Below, piece by piece: positions 53,001 through 63,689 of a stretch of 64,000 nucleotides of DNA. Location: the NCBI GenBank assembly GCA_949825065.1, contig OX463846.1, positions 2,063,778 through 2,127,777 of the forward strand. Reading direction: 5' to 3'. The stretch comes from Odontocerum albicorne. Its lineage: Eukaryota; Arthropoda; Insecta; Trichoptera; Odontoceridae. Each line of letters starts with the position of its first letter. Within the stretch, counting starts at the first letter, position 1. Under the pieces are notes generated by a model, which was not told where the DNA came from, did not search any database, and saw only the letters and a program-made list of their open reading frames with translations. The position numbers and the translations under genes are program-made.

Positions 53001-53869
53001 ATTTTTACATAACATGAAAACAGTGTCATAAAAGATGGTTTAATTTGAATACTGAAAATAATTGAAAAATTAAATATGTAAACTAAATTTAACAAATAAT
53101 GAAGATAGCATTAAACTTATAATTGCAGATACAATAAAACTTATAGTTTGAATAAGTATTATGTATTTACTCATTACAACGGTCAAATGAACTTATTGAT
53201 GCAATGATTAAAAAAAACAATAACATTTAGAATTTAATATTGGCATTTGATCAGTGTTATAAAATAAGAAAAAAAAAAAACAGTACAAGTCAACGAACAC
53301 AACAAAGTAAATTCATATAATTCAATTAATCAATCCCGGCGTGATAAACGTTTTCACTTTACTCCTGTAAGTATCCAAAACCACATGAAAATTCCTACAA
53401 TGCTCATATTGATTACCCAATCTGTGTAATACTAATGAGTAAGTAGAATATCCATCATTCACACTGGTTATTTTAAATTTTATTCCTGATGCAGACCAAA
53501 CAATGAAAGTGTGAGTATATTTTTTCAATACAATAAATGTGTCGATAAACTTTAAACCCACACAGATTATTTCATAATTAAATACTGTATTTTTGAATTA
53601 GAATAAATTTTTATACTTTTGAAGACGATTTTGCACATATTCTTAAATTCTCAATACTTTCATATCAATGTCACATTCTTTTCTTTTAATATCAATTTGA
53701 AAATGTCTCGTTGCAAAAATTTTCAACTTAGTTTATAATTTTTTGAGATAAAACACTCACAAATAGATAAAAAAAATCAAAAAGTTTTCTTGTGTAAGTG
53801 GATTGTCTGATAAATAAAAAAAATTGTATTGTTGGGAGTTTTTCTAATTTAATTTCTAATTTAAAGGAC
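53001..53869. other. Mostly unrecognised; possible unknown coding fragment at 53322-53561 (minus)
   Basis: The 79-codon minus frame ends HRLGNQYEHCRNFHVVLDTY, RSKVKTFITPGLIN, stop. It looks protein-like in composition (less AT-driven than neighbours) and could be a LINE C-terminus, but I cannot name it. Confidence 0.3.
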
Positions 53870-53985
53870 AATTTATACAGCATCGTCTAGAGAGCAAACT
53901 CTCTTCAAGAACGCTCTATTTAGGGACTCAAACCCATTATTACTAAACAAATCATGTCTGACAGCTATAGAAGCACCCGAACGAA
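53870..53985 (-). repeat. SINE-B fragment
   Basis: 'ggacaatttatacagcatcg' 'tctagagagcaaactctctt' 'caagaacgctctatttaggg' is the reversed SINE-B tail. Confidence 0.55.
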
Positions 53986-53989
53986 TAAT

Positions 53990-54115
53990 GTATTATTACA
54001 CTTTCGTTGTACACAGTACAAAATTGTGGGATTATTACCATATACTAATCTCTAACTACGAATCAGAAAGATTTTTAGAAGGTCTTAAGCGGATATTCTA
54101 TTCCAGAAATGTGAA
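53990..54115 (-). repeat. SINE-A tail fragment
   Basis: 'acactttcgttgtacacagt' 'acaaaattgtgggattatta' corresponds to the reversed SINE-A tail. Confidence 0.55.
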
Positions 54116-54135
54116 ACAATCGATTTTTTTTTTTG

Positions 54136-54168
54136 CATATTCTTAAAGTTTAGACCTTTAAGAATATG
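54136..54168. repeat. Perfect 13-bp hairpin, 7-nt loop
   Basis: 'catattcttaaag' - tttagac - 'ctttaagaatatg'. AT-rich; significance unknown. Confidence 0.9.
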
Positions 54169-54169
54169 T

Positions 54170-54965
54170 TCTCAAAAGGAAATTTTAAAATTCTTAATAT
54201 TTACGAAGTTATAGCTAACATATAAATGAGGCAGCAATTACGCCGCACCGGAATGACTCAGACAATAATCTCAAAACTTTAAACATGTTTTTCTCGAAAC
54301 TACATTTTTCCACCTGGTCGACATAAAATCTCAAATTCTATCCAACCGATTGCCTTCAAATTTAATATAAAACTTTAAAAAAAAATTTCTATTGTTCCTA
54401 CCTTGAAAAATTCAAAACAATTTTTTTTTACTACTTTTAAACAAATTTTTTTCCAGACAGCCACCATTTTTGTTTTTTTTTTGGTACCAACTATAACGAC
54501 ATTATTTTTTATCAGGAAACTGTGTATGATTTTTGTTTCAAATTTACGAAAGGGTTCCAATCATGTCGACCAGCTTACCCCCTTTTTTTACAAGATAATA
54601 ACAGCTGATAACATTTTGAATTTTCAATGTTTTTGTACATTCTCAAATCATCAATAAATTAAATGTAAAAAAATGTGTACGAAAAATATTTTCTGTTTTT
54701 TTTAATTTAGTCTGCAAAAAGCGCCCGAAATTCACCCCCTTAAATCACGTAAATAATATATCATTGTTTTTAATTTTTATCAAAGTTTTTAATTTGGACT
54801 AGTCAATCTTTCTTTTTGCGTAGACGAGAGTTGCAGTTGTCGACTTTTGGAATTTAACCAGTCTAGACGAGGAAATGGTCAGAATGAGTATAGGCGCGAC
54901 ATACTGTAATGCTTAACTGTTTTGCGGCCAATCACCAACGTGTTTAGACACTGTATTTTAAACTA
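54170..54965. other. No feature recognised
   Basis: T/A-rich sequence; open frames at 54375-54657 are low-complexity and lie on both strands. Confidence 0.35.
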
Positions 54966-55513
54966 AAGAATGTTTTTTTGGGTGTGATAGGATTTTGAAG
55001 TGGCCGCCAAGATCGTGCGATTTAACGTCTCTGGATTATTTTCTTTGGGGTTATGTTAAATCACAGATTTACACCGACAAACCCAAGACTCTTGATGAAC
55101 TTGAGACCAACATTTGTCGTGTTATTGGCGCCATACAGCCGGAAATGCTCCACCGAGTCATCGAAAATTGGCGTGATCGAATTGGCCAGTGCAAAAGAAG
55201 CCGTGGAAGCCATTTGAACGAAATCTTGTTTAAATCATAAACGGCATGAAATATTGGATCAGATCCATTTTTGGTTTATTAATTGTTGTTTTATTTTATT
55301 TTAAAGTTCTGTCGTTCTTAATGGGAAACCCATCTTATGATGTGTACATAAGAGGTGCATAAGAGCCAGCCACGGTCAACATTTGATCTATATCTTCAAA
55401 CAATAATTGTCATTAAACAACATATCAATTGAATTCAAATACACGGCCATTTAAATAATTTATATGTGTTTTATTTCAAAAACAAATCCTATCACACCCA
55501 AAAAAACACCCTA
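54966..55513 (+). mobile_element. Tc1/mariner-like element, internally deleted
   Basis: Left 'tgtttttttgggtgtgatag' and right (reverse complemented) 'gggtgtttttttgggtgtga' TIRs, with TA at 54964-54965 and 55514-55515. About 548 bp, carrying only the C-terminus of a transposase. Confidence 0.78.
54995..55240 (+). pseudogene. Tc1/mariner-like transposase C-terminus
   Basis: KWPPRSCDLTSLDYFLWGYV contains the third catalytic Asp of the WPPRSPDLTPLDFFLWG-type insect family. It continues KSQIYTDKPKTLDELETNIC, VIENWRDRIGQCKRSRGSHL and ends NEILFKS. No stops. The P in 'SPDLTP' is changed to C. The first two catalytic residues are deleted. Confidence 0.85.
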
Positions 55514-55514
55514 T

Positions 55515-55760
55515 ATTACCATTGCGACATGTGGAGAGAGTGAATCAATACGAGAGTGTACAAGTCAGAAGTGAAAGGTGTGCGTGGAAGAGGTAGGCCG
55601 AGGAAAACGTGGCTGTATCAAATGGACCAGATTTTGAAAGAAGGTTAAGTGAGGAGTATGAATAATAAAAGATTATGCGTACCGAGATGAATGAGTGTGG
55701 AGAAGGCGAAAGTGATGCACTTGGATAGGAAAGTTTGTCTACCCAAATCTATCCGGATTG
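55515..55760 (+). mobile_element. LINE-P 3' fragment
   Basis: 'gtggaagaggtaggccgagg' 'aaaacgtggctgtatcaaat' (G-R-G-R-P-R-K-T-W motif), 'agattttgaaagaaggttaa', tail 'cttggataggaaagtttgtc'. Confidence 0.7.
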
Positions 55761-56595
55761 CTCTAAAGTTCGTCCAAAGAAAAAAATATTATAAAAACTA
55801 AAAACAGATGTCACCCGAATAGCACATTATTGTCGATAATGATTTAGATACTTCTGGTTTGTAATAACAGATGTCGCAATATTTTTTTCTCTTTTGTTAA
55901 TAAAATGAGGTGTCATTTCTTTTAATCCCCATCCTGATGTAGTGATGAAAATATAATGGTAAGAATTGAAAATTTTATAGTTTTGACATTCAGCTGTCAG
56001 TTGACGTAACGGGGCGGTATTGTAGTGTTTAATGTGTTATTTTGTTTGGTAATTTGATAGAACATGTTTTTAAAGAAGTAGCAGGTAGTAAATACTGTTA
56101 ATATTTTATATACAAGCGCAGTTTTATAACATATCAGTTCAAAAACATTATAAAACAAACAACTCTGAAACTCCACACGGCGTGATGTATGTACACTTGT
56201 ACACGTATGTATGAATTATAAAAAAAAACAATTTGTTGCAAAAAAATCCAAAGCTTTCTGCAGTGTTTCGCAATGCGAGTATTGTTACATTTTTACAAGT
56301 TTGCCATAGTTAATTGATTTCCCTTTCGTGTAACAATGTCGTAATACAAGTACAAGGCGCATTCCCTGGCGATTCTTTATCTCGGACGTGGCTTTAATAT
56401 TCATCAGGCGTCATCATATTGGCATCGAGTCACCGTGTGTGATGCATGTCAATTTATTGCTGGATCTTGCTTTCTTTTTTTCGTCCAAATATCTTTCCTG
56501 GTGTCGATTTGGAGTTGTGAAACACGTCTGATGGAAACTATTGATGAAGGTACGTTTTCGATTCCGATGACTCATACCATTAGAGTTGTGTATCT
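55761..56595. other. No feature recognised
   Basis: About 0.8 kb with no visible repeat match. An 81-codon plus frame (56435-56680) overlaps LINE-P antisense tail at its end and is not convincing. Confidence 0.35.
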
Positions 56596-56835
56596 ATGTC
56601 ACGTTCGATCTATAATACATACATATATACATACCATCCCTCCATTTTCCTATCCGGGAAGGCAAATAATAGAGTACTAGACTTTCTGTCTTGACATAAA
56701 TATTTTGCTTCTTGATAGAAGCGTCCATACATTTTCTGTTAAATCTCCTACGATATTTCTGTCTTTGTACGTTTACTTCTTTCAAAATATCTTCTCTAGA
56801 TCCAACTATACTTCCATTAACAACTTGAATTTTGT
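56596..56835 (-). mobile_element. LINE-P 3' tail
   Basis: Reversed tail 'cattttcctatccgggaagg', 'tctcctacgatatttctgtc' and 'ttcaaaatatcttctctaga'. Confidence 0.7.
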
Positions 56836-56978
56836 CTTAATAAAATTGAAAAGAAAAGTTAACGAACCTTACACCATTTCATGAGATATATCAGAAAAGT
56901 TATTCAAATATCAATTCTGCAATGGAAACATTTACATCTTAATATATTAAATTGGAGTGAAGGCTACTTAATTTTATA

Positions 56979-57490
56979 CGAGGGTCATCCAGAAAGTAAG
57001 GTTACAACATTTATGTAGGATCGAAAAATGCTTGTATTTAATTGAAATTCACAGGATACTTAACAAATATATTAAACTATTTTTCAACGTAATCGCCGTC
57101 GAGATCGAGACATTTCTGTAGTCGGGGCACCAGCTTTTGTATGCCAGTGTCAAAGACCTCCGCCGCCAGCTCTTTCAGCCACTTCTTCACAGCTTCCTCA
57201 ACCTCCTGATCGTTGAAAAATTGTTGGGGTGTATTCGCGGTGGTATTGTTCTGCAAAGTCAGAAAACTGATATCCGCGCGGGTCTCACACGGACGAGAGT
57301 TGGCGAGAGCGCGCTACGACCTCTCAATCGAAAGAATTTACTGTGACTGAACAAAATGGCCGACAAACACGCGGGATCAAACAAACTGACCGTTAGGATC
57401 CCCCCTACACGTCAGGTGCACCAACTTTGAAACAAAAAAATTCCCCCGGCCTCAGGAGCCTTTGTAATCTTAGTTTCTGGATGACCCTCG
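56979..57490 (-). mobile_element. Mariner MITE (short deletion derivative)
   Basis: TIRs 'cgagggtcatccagaaagta' and 'cgagggtcatccagaaacta', TA on both sides (56977-56978, 57491-57492). 512 bp. Contains the C-terminal transposase end (QEVEEAVKKWLKELAAEVFD ... CLDLDGDYVE) fused to the N-terminal segment, with everything between deleted. Confidence 0.92.
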
Positions 57491-57492
57491 TA

Positions 57493-57784
57493 TGATAATC
57501 ATTCCCAGAGACGTAGCTAAGTTTTTGGCACCCTTGGCAAATTCTTGATTCTGCAAACTTTTTCTAAAATTCGTTAATTATAATTTAGGGACTTGTGTTT
57601 CACATAGAAGGATGAGGTTGTTTGAATAAATGACCGAGCGGCCAAGGGTCGCCTCAGTGGGTTCAGTGACCGCACGCACGGTCGCTACAATAATATAATA
57701 ATCTTAAAAATAACAATGAGAAGTCATGTTTTGAACGGTGGTTTATTATAGTGAAACGAGAATTCTTATACGTATGAAACAATT
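57493..57784. other. No feature recognised
   Basis: Spacer; a GC-richer part ('aagggtcgcctcagtgggtt') has no match here. Confidence 0.35.
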
Positions 57785-58400
57785 AACCAAAACGGAATTA
57801 AGTGATAGTGAATGAATGTGAACCAAACTTTGAGAAAGAAGTAGAAAAGCACACTAAGATTGTTTGGTCATGTGGAACAAATGGAAGAAGAAAGACTAAC
57901 ACAACAAATGTGTATTGCAAATGTGAGTGAAAAGCGTACGAGAGGAAAACCAAGGTAAGTATGGACGTATCAAGTAAATTATATTACAATATTGTTTATA
58001 GTTAAGGTATTAACATTGTGGAGGTTTAAAGACATTGTAATTTGGTATATCAAACACTGTTTATTCCACTTTTTGTAATGGTATAACCCAACCGGTTTCA
58101 CATAATCATCTGAGGAGCACAACTAAGTCTTATTTGTGCTCCCCTGATGATGAGGTGAAAGCCTTGAAACCGGTAGAGTTATACCGTTTCAACAGTTGAA
58201 TAAACAGTGTTTGATGAAACAAATAACAATAAATTATTATACATTTTTAAAGAACGAAATGCAGAAAGTCAGAAATATTTTAAGTCTTGTATGATAATAT
58301 GTATGGGTATAGAAGAGGTTAAATATGTGTGATGAGATAGGTAAGTTCTATCTCCCTACCTCGATAGAGTAATGGAGTAGTGGTCATGTGTATTTTATAG
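57785..58400 (+). mobile_element. LINE-P 3' region interrupted by foldback-F copy 5
   Basis: Left: 'gtggaacaaatggaagaaga' 'aagactaacacaacaaatgt' (V-E-Q-M-E-E-E-R-L-T-Q-Q-M), 'agtatggacgtatcaagtaa'. Right, after 58236: 'aaagaacgaaatgcagaaag' and the tail 'gtgatgagataggtaagttc'. Confidence 0.75.
57976..58236. mobile_element. Foldback-F copy 5
   Basis: Inserted in LINE-P next to 'aattatatt'. Left arm 'gttaaggtattaacattgtg', right arm 'aagccttgaaaccggtagag' ... 'aaacagtgtttgatgaaaca'. Left arm has lost about 20 bp ('ggtttcacataatcatctga'). Confidence 0.85.
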
Positions 58401-58437
58401 ATAGTAAAACACTCTTCACAACCGTATAATGTACAAT

Positions 58438-58625
58438 TTGTGAGGTGCATGGTCACATGGTAACGCATTGGACTTATGTGCGGAAGGTCGCCGGTTGGAA
58501 CCCCATGATGTGCTACTCACCTTGAATGAAACAGGTTTCTGCCTTGTATTCGGCGTTAAAAGAATACCTATGGCTTATCTCGATTGTATCTATTCTTCCA
58601 AAAAAAAAAGGAAGATTAAAAATAT
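58438..58625 (+). mobile_element. SINE-C (tRNA-derived), copy 1
   Basis: 'gaggtgcatggtcacatggt' 'aacgcattggac' (A box), 'aaggtcgccggttggaaccc' (B box), body 'cggcgttaaaagaataccta' 'tggcttatctcgattgtatc', A-rich tail. Second copy at 62883. Confidence 0.75.
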
Positions 58626-58629
58626 ATTT

Positions 58630-58980
58630 TTGTATTCCAATCGTCTAACTGGATACTAAAAATCGTCTGACAAGCTTGGATACTCAAAATCTAACGTGCA
58701 AGAACATCTGAAAAAAATCAGCAAGGTTGTGAAGCAGAGCGTATGGATATCACATTAACGGATGACACCAAAGCGGTACGCAAGCGCATATGTAAAGATT
58801 TAATCGAAAAAGAGACAAACACTCCGTTTTTACACTATTTAGTGAACAAAGACGAAAAATGGGTGCTTTATTCAAACTTCAATGGCTTTCAAACTTTAGA
58901 TGTGCCATCGGATCTAGTAAAGTGGTGTGGCCGGCGAATTTGCTGGTGTGCAATAGCTCACTCACTTAAGGAGTAAAAAA
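58630..58980 (+). pseudogene. Mariner transposase fragment, strongly decayed
   Basis: L-G-Y-S-K-S-N-V-Q-E-H-L, then after a frame change ICKDLIEKETNTPFLHYLVN and KDEKWVLYSNFNGF. The second block is the first catalytic region of cecropia/mori-type mariners (normally VTGDEKWVLYNN); here the G of TGDE is missing. Confidence 0.65.
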
Positions 58981-59014
58981 AAACGAACTCTCCATGGCAC
59001 AGCTTCGGTTTCCA

Positions 59015-59085
59015 GTTGAATTGAAGTTGGAATGGTAAGGGGATCCTTGACTACGAGACAGCAACGACGACGATATAATGTACAT
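59015..59085 (+). mobile_element. LINE-Z 3' UTR fragment
   Basis: 'gaagttggaatggtaagggg' 'atccttgactacgagacagc' 'aacgacgac' matches 50735-50795. Confidence 0.6.
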
Positions 59086-59309
59086 TATGTATTTATAGTT
59101 ATTTCCTCATTTTTGCAAAGTGGAATTCATTTATGTGAATTTTGATATTCGTCGTTTTAAATTTTTATCAAAGTATTAAACTTGTAATTTGGGACCTAAA
59201 CGTTGCCGAGGGAGAGCGCCCTTTGCGGTTGTTCAGTTGCCAGCACCTCGCTACGCTACTTATTAGTCTATCGCCACCATAAAATGATCTCCAGACTTGC
59301 TGAATATCT

Positions 59310-59670
59310 TCTTTTTCTTCAGTTTCAATCTTGAAGATTGGTTAGCAGCAAAGCTCTGCATTTTCTCATCCACTCCGCTCGGTCTTCAGCGATCCTCTTG
59401 AGCTCTGTATTGGAGGTTCAGTCCATATCGTAGCATATTTGCTCCAGATGCCTGGTTTCTTCGATCCTGCTGAGAACCTCGTCATTTGTAATGTGGTCTC
59501 TCCAGTAAATCCTTAGGATTCGTCTATAGGTCCACATATCGAAGGCCTTAAATCTTTTTCGATCTCTTTCGCCTATGCACCATGTCTCGTAACCATACAT
59601 CAAAAAAGTCCACACATATGTTTTGACGAAGACTTGCTGAATATAGGAATCGTTTAATGAGGGTGACATA
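59310..59670 (-). pseudogene. L2-like reverse transcriptase C-terminus
   Basis: Minus strand: FVKTYVWTFLMYGYETWCIG, RKRFKAFDMWTYRRILRIYW, RDHITNDEVLSRI, then a stop, and NTELKRIAEDRAEWMRKC to LLLTNLQD, stop, followed by a GAAGAAAAAGAAG end. The order matches the last ~110 residues of L2-like LINE proteins. Confidence 0.75.
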
Positions 59671-60060
59671 ACAATGGTGCCAAAAGTAAATAATCATCAT
59701 TGCACTACCATAAAGCGAACATATAATAGTTAAACCAGCACTCCCACGACTACACTCTGCTAACTTTACATGAATTCCAACTATAGCAAACTTTATAAAT
59801 AAACATGAGCCCTCATTTGTTGTATAATTCTCAACTAGGATCTTATGAAATACTCGTACTTTGTTATTTTGAACACTGCTAGGTACTGTTCTTTGAAACC
59901 GTTTTTAGCTTCAAATTCTCTGAAAGCTGTATTTTTCAATCTTCAGACTCTGCGGTAATGGAATAACAAATTTATTTTTTAATATAAAATTGAAACACTT
60001 TGACTTTGCTTAATTTCCTTTCATTTTTGATTTTATTTTTATTCTATAAAATTTTCGCAC
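59671..60060. other. No feature recognised
   Basis: AT-rich spacer between transposase pieces. Confidence 0.35.
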
Positions 60061-60067
60061 TTTAGAA

Positions 60068-60195
60068 GAAATGAAAAAAGGCATCGAGGAATATTTTGCA
60101 TCCAAATCTACAAAATTTTATTCTGACGGTATTAAAATTTTGTTAAATAGATGGAAGAAGGTTGTGTCTACCGAAATACAATATGTTGCAGGGAT
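60068..60195 (+). pseudogene. Mariner transposase C-terminal end fragment
   Basis: KKGIEEYFASKSTKFYSDGI, KILLNRWKKVVSTEIQYV matches the mariner C-terminus (…FF-S-x-P-x-x-FY-x-x-G-I-x-x-L-x-x-RW-x-K-V-V). It may be the far end of the element starting near 58630, separated by later insertions. Confidence 0.6.
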
Positions 60196-60429
60196 GGGCA
60201 TACATGACGTCAACAAGAGCCACATTCTGGATTTTCCTATAACATATATTATATAAAAAGCCACACCATAGTCACGTTCTCACGTAATATTAAATACACT
60301 AATTCAAATTTATTACATATTCTACACAAATCTTAATTGCTATATAAAGTATAAAAAATACACATATAAGAAAACATAAAAATAGCGCAAAACACGGTTT
60401 GCGTGGTTTGCGCACATAAAGAGGCTTCA

Positions 60430-61105
60430 AAATGTGTGTCTAAGATTTATTTTCAATCTACGAAAGTACGATCATATAACTTCATACCAGAAGGTATTGA
60501 ACTGGTTGAATGTTAGAAATAGACGCCAAATTCACATACTGTCTCTATTGTATAATATCCTTAACTGTCCCGCCGCACCTTCTTATCTCGCCGAAAATTT
60601 TCAGCGTCTTTCCGATCATGGATTAGCGCTACGCTCAAACAGAGATTGTTTATTGGCCTTTCCAGTTCACCGCTCCTCTTTTTTTACGTCATCCTTTACT
60701 GTCCATGCAGTGAGACTCTGGAATCAGTTACAAACCAATATAAGACTCGCTCCGTCTTTGGCATGCTTTAAGAAGCAACTGAAAAAACTCTTAATTTCTA
60801 GTCAGTAAAATAACGTGTTTCATTCCTGATTTTTCTTTTCCTTTCCTCTCCACCATCCCTTCCTTTCCTTTTGATTGATGATATCTCACTTTGTATGAAA
60901 AATAATGTTCGGGTGATTGTCCGTCTTTGTGGGGTTCGTGAGCATGTTCTCACGTATATGTTTATGGATTTCGTGGGGATGGATAGTCATTTGAATGATT
61001 TACGCGACCACGTAACTTATTTCATTTACTTTAGTCTGGTTGGTTGGAAGAGATTGCCACCTGGCAATAAGTCCATCAGATTGTATTGCAATAAAAGTGT
61101 TAAAT
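60430..61105 (+). pseudogene. LINE-T (CR1-like) 3' end, longest copy
   Basis: 124-codon frame: RRQIHILSLLYNILNCPAAP, SYLAENFQRLSDHGLALRSN, CLLAFPVHRSSFFTSSFTVH, AVRLWNQLQTNIRLAPSLAC, FKKQLKKLLISSQ, stop. This is the region after the polymerase domain of CR1/Rex-type proteins. The 3' UTR (60809-61105) ends with the SINE-A-shared tail and 'aataaaagtgttaaataaat'. Confidence 0.88.
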
Positions 61106-61825
61106 AAATAAAAAAGATGCAGGAGATGCGCGCGCACCCTACACATTGAAATCATAGCACACACGTATACACTAATACTTGCGTCTTTAACAGTTGCATT
61201 CATACATGCGCATCTTGTCACTTATAACATTTCGAAAAGACAATCGCGAAAATACAAGTATAATGGGGACAGAAAGTATCTACTATATATTTTTATAAGA
61301 TACATTGGGAGCCGCACTTAACCCAAAGAAGAGCCGGGTGGCCCTCGTATGATATACTATTGTATCGATATTATATTGTATCGATATATGGTAATAAGAA
61401 AAAAAAAAACGATCTACCTCTTTCATTTAAAAAACGACATTTTGGTCTGGACAACCTAACATTAATTACACAGTTCCACAAACTGACGTTGTTATTTAAA
61501 CAAAAGTAATTTACTATAAAATATTCTAATATCGAGTATTAAAAAGTGAAAGCGGAAACCATTGATGAAATATGTGTATTTAATGTACTGTAATAAATAA
61601 TCTAGTAAATATATCACCGAATGGCAATAAGCAATAACCAGTTACATAAAATCAATAAACAGATTTAACATAAAATAGAAGGTTCCATGAATTCATTATT
61701 AATTAAAATATATTACTGACATATAATGGCTTTCAGATTAAGCAATTTCCTTTTACATTAGGTTTTATATTTATCGGGAAGGTTTTATTTTATGGTTAAC
61801 ACATTTTTATATCAAATTATATACA
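61106..61825. other. No feature recognised
   Basis: 0.7 kb AT-rich sequence without visible matches. Confidence 0.35.
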
Positions 61826-62880
61826 TGGGTAGTGTTAGATATATGAGTGGCGTGTGCAGTTTCAGGAAACACTTAAAGACAAGCCTTTTTGGGAGGTATT
61901 AACCCTTGCCTCAATGTGATGTGTAACTAGTACACATTGCTTCTAAAAAACTTTAATATCTCTATAAATACTGGGTTCAGATTCTAGGTATTCCTCCGTA
62001 ATACATTTACTCATTGAATGAAAAAATAATATTAATAATAATTAGCACTTATCGGCCACATCAGATATATTTCGTGAAAATCGGGAATAAATTCACCAAT
62101 GCAATCAAACGTGTGCCATTGTGTGACGTAGGTATATTCATTCTAAAAAACCGCTATGGGTGAGGAAGCGAAGCTATTCACGTCTCACTCTACTTCGGTA
62201 TATGGGAACGCAAGAAATAGAATCTCAGTTCGTAATTACGTTTCTTCCTTCGAAGTATAACAGTCCGAGACCGAGTCCCGTCTCAGTTCTAAGTAGCTCT
62301 AGGGCATCCATTCGAGGTGGTCTCTTCGCCCGTTTTGTGAACGTGGGCCGATGGTTTATTCATGTTTTCAGCAATTAGATTTAAATTTTTATCACTTTTG
62401 ACTTCAAATTTAATTAATTTAAGCGATTGGCTATGAATGTTATTATTTTTCCGATTTTAAATCGCTCATTTTTACATGAGTATTGATATGTATTGAATAC
62501 ACAGCACCGGAACGCGCGGATTTTTTTTAGCACAGGAAGGGAAAGGTTAACAAAACATATGATTTTATAGTACAAGTATATGAACACAGCATACGTACTT
62601 GCACGTTACCAAAAAGTGGATGTATTTTTATCACACATTAGACCTATAAAAACATCCTTGTTTTACTTCTTCCTTTGGTAAGTTATCTGTGGTTTTCTTA
62701 CCAAATATACATACTTTAACATATGAAGTATCCAATCTAATGGGTACAATTACCACATTCCTATCCTAAGACTTAATTTTATTAAAATATTTTAATATTT
62801 TTTCAATAATAGCGAGTTCGATTTCCGAGTAAAATTGCTCTTGAGGAGAATCTGTTCTATAAGCGGCGCTATATAAATCT
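61826..62880 (+). mobile_element. SINE-B split by pB-MITE copy 5
   Basis: Left 'cagtttcaggaaacacttaa' 'agacaagcctttttgggagg'; right 'atctgtggttttcttaccaa', 'gagttcgatttccgagtaaa', 'aagcggcgctatataaatct'. Colinear with 33150-33525. Confidence 0.75.
61899..62550. mobile_element. pB-MITE copy 5
   Basis: TTAA-bounded, 'ttaacccttgcctcaatgtg' and, reverse complemented, 'ttaacctttcccttcctgtg'. Interior close to copy 3. Confidence 0.88.
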
Positions 62881-62882
62881 TT

Positions 62883-63080
62883 CCTTTAATAGAGGTGCAT
62901 GGCCGCGCAGTAACGCACTGGACATCCGTCCGGAAGGTCGTCGGTTGGTTCGAACCTCGCGTTGTACTAAGGGAATACCCTTCGAACGACACAGGCACTT
63001 TTACCGCATAGTGTTCGAGGGTAAAAGGATACCTATGACTTCGATCACATCTATTCTTAAAAAAAATATATATATTTTTA
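62883..63080 (+). mobile_element. SINE-C (tRNA-derived), copy 2
   Basis: 'gaggtgcatggccgcgcagt' 'aacgcactggacatccgtcc' (A box), 'ggttggttcgaacctcgcgt' (B box), body 'gtgttcgagggtaaaaggat' 'acctatgacttcgatcacat', A-rich end. Directly follows the SINE-B tail. Confidence 0.8.
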
Positions 63081-63169
63081 CCGTGATTCATGAAACACGT
63101 CTAAGTGTACTAGTCTATAAGATTTATTATTAAGTATTAATATTGTATTATTACGAGTATTTGCAGGTT

Positions 63170-63350
63170 TAAGTTAAACTGGTAAGTTCGTCTAAGTTAA
63201 ATTAACTAACTGGATAAGTTTGTCTAAGCTAAATTACGAACTGGATAAGTTCTGGATAAGTTCGTCTAAGTTACAGACGAACTGGATAAGTTCTGGATAA
63301 GTTCATCTAAGTTACAGACGAAAGGGATAAGTTCGTCTAAGTTAAATTAA
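63170..63350. repeat. Irregular tandem repeat (aactggataagtt / gtctaagtta)
   Basis: Compound of 'aactggataagttctggata' and 'agttcgtctaagttacagac' units, five to six irregular copies. Confidence 0.85.
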
Positions 63351-63360
63351 CGTTTTAAAG

Positions 63361-63685
63361 AATCGTTTGAATAAATAATTTTCATTGTTATAATTTTTTT
63401 CAATTCTTTGTGATCATTGATCCTCGCAAACTTCTTGCAAACAGTGCCTTAAAAAATATTATATCTATCTTAAACAATAAAATATTTTCTGAAAAAAATA
63501 TATTTTCTTTTCCTTTCCCAGTCTTTTGTGACGTTTACAAATATTGTAGTTAATTTTTTATTTGCTTTTTCTATGCTTTAAATTTGTTAGTTTTTTTCTT
63601 TCTTCTTGGAAATATCAATGTTAAGTAATTAATTCACCATTAGTACAATTTGTACGAAAGTGTTTAGTGACACAATACTTTAAAT
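63361..63685. other. No feature recognised
   Basis: AT-rich spacer. Confidence 0.35.
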
Positions 63686-63689
63686 ACGA

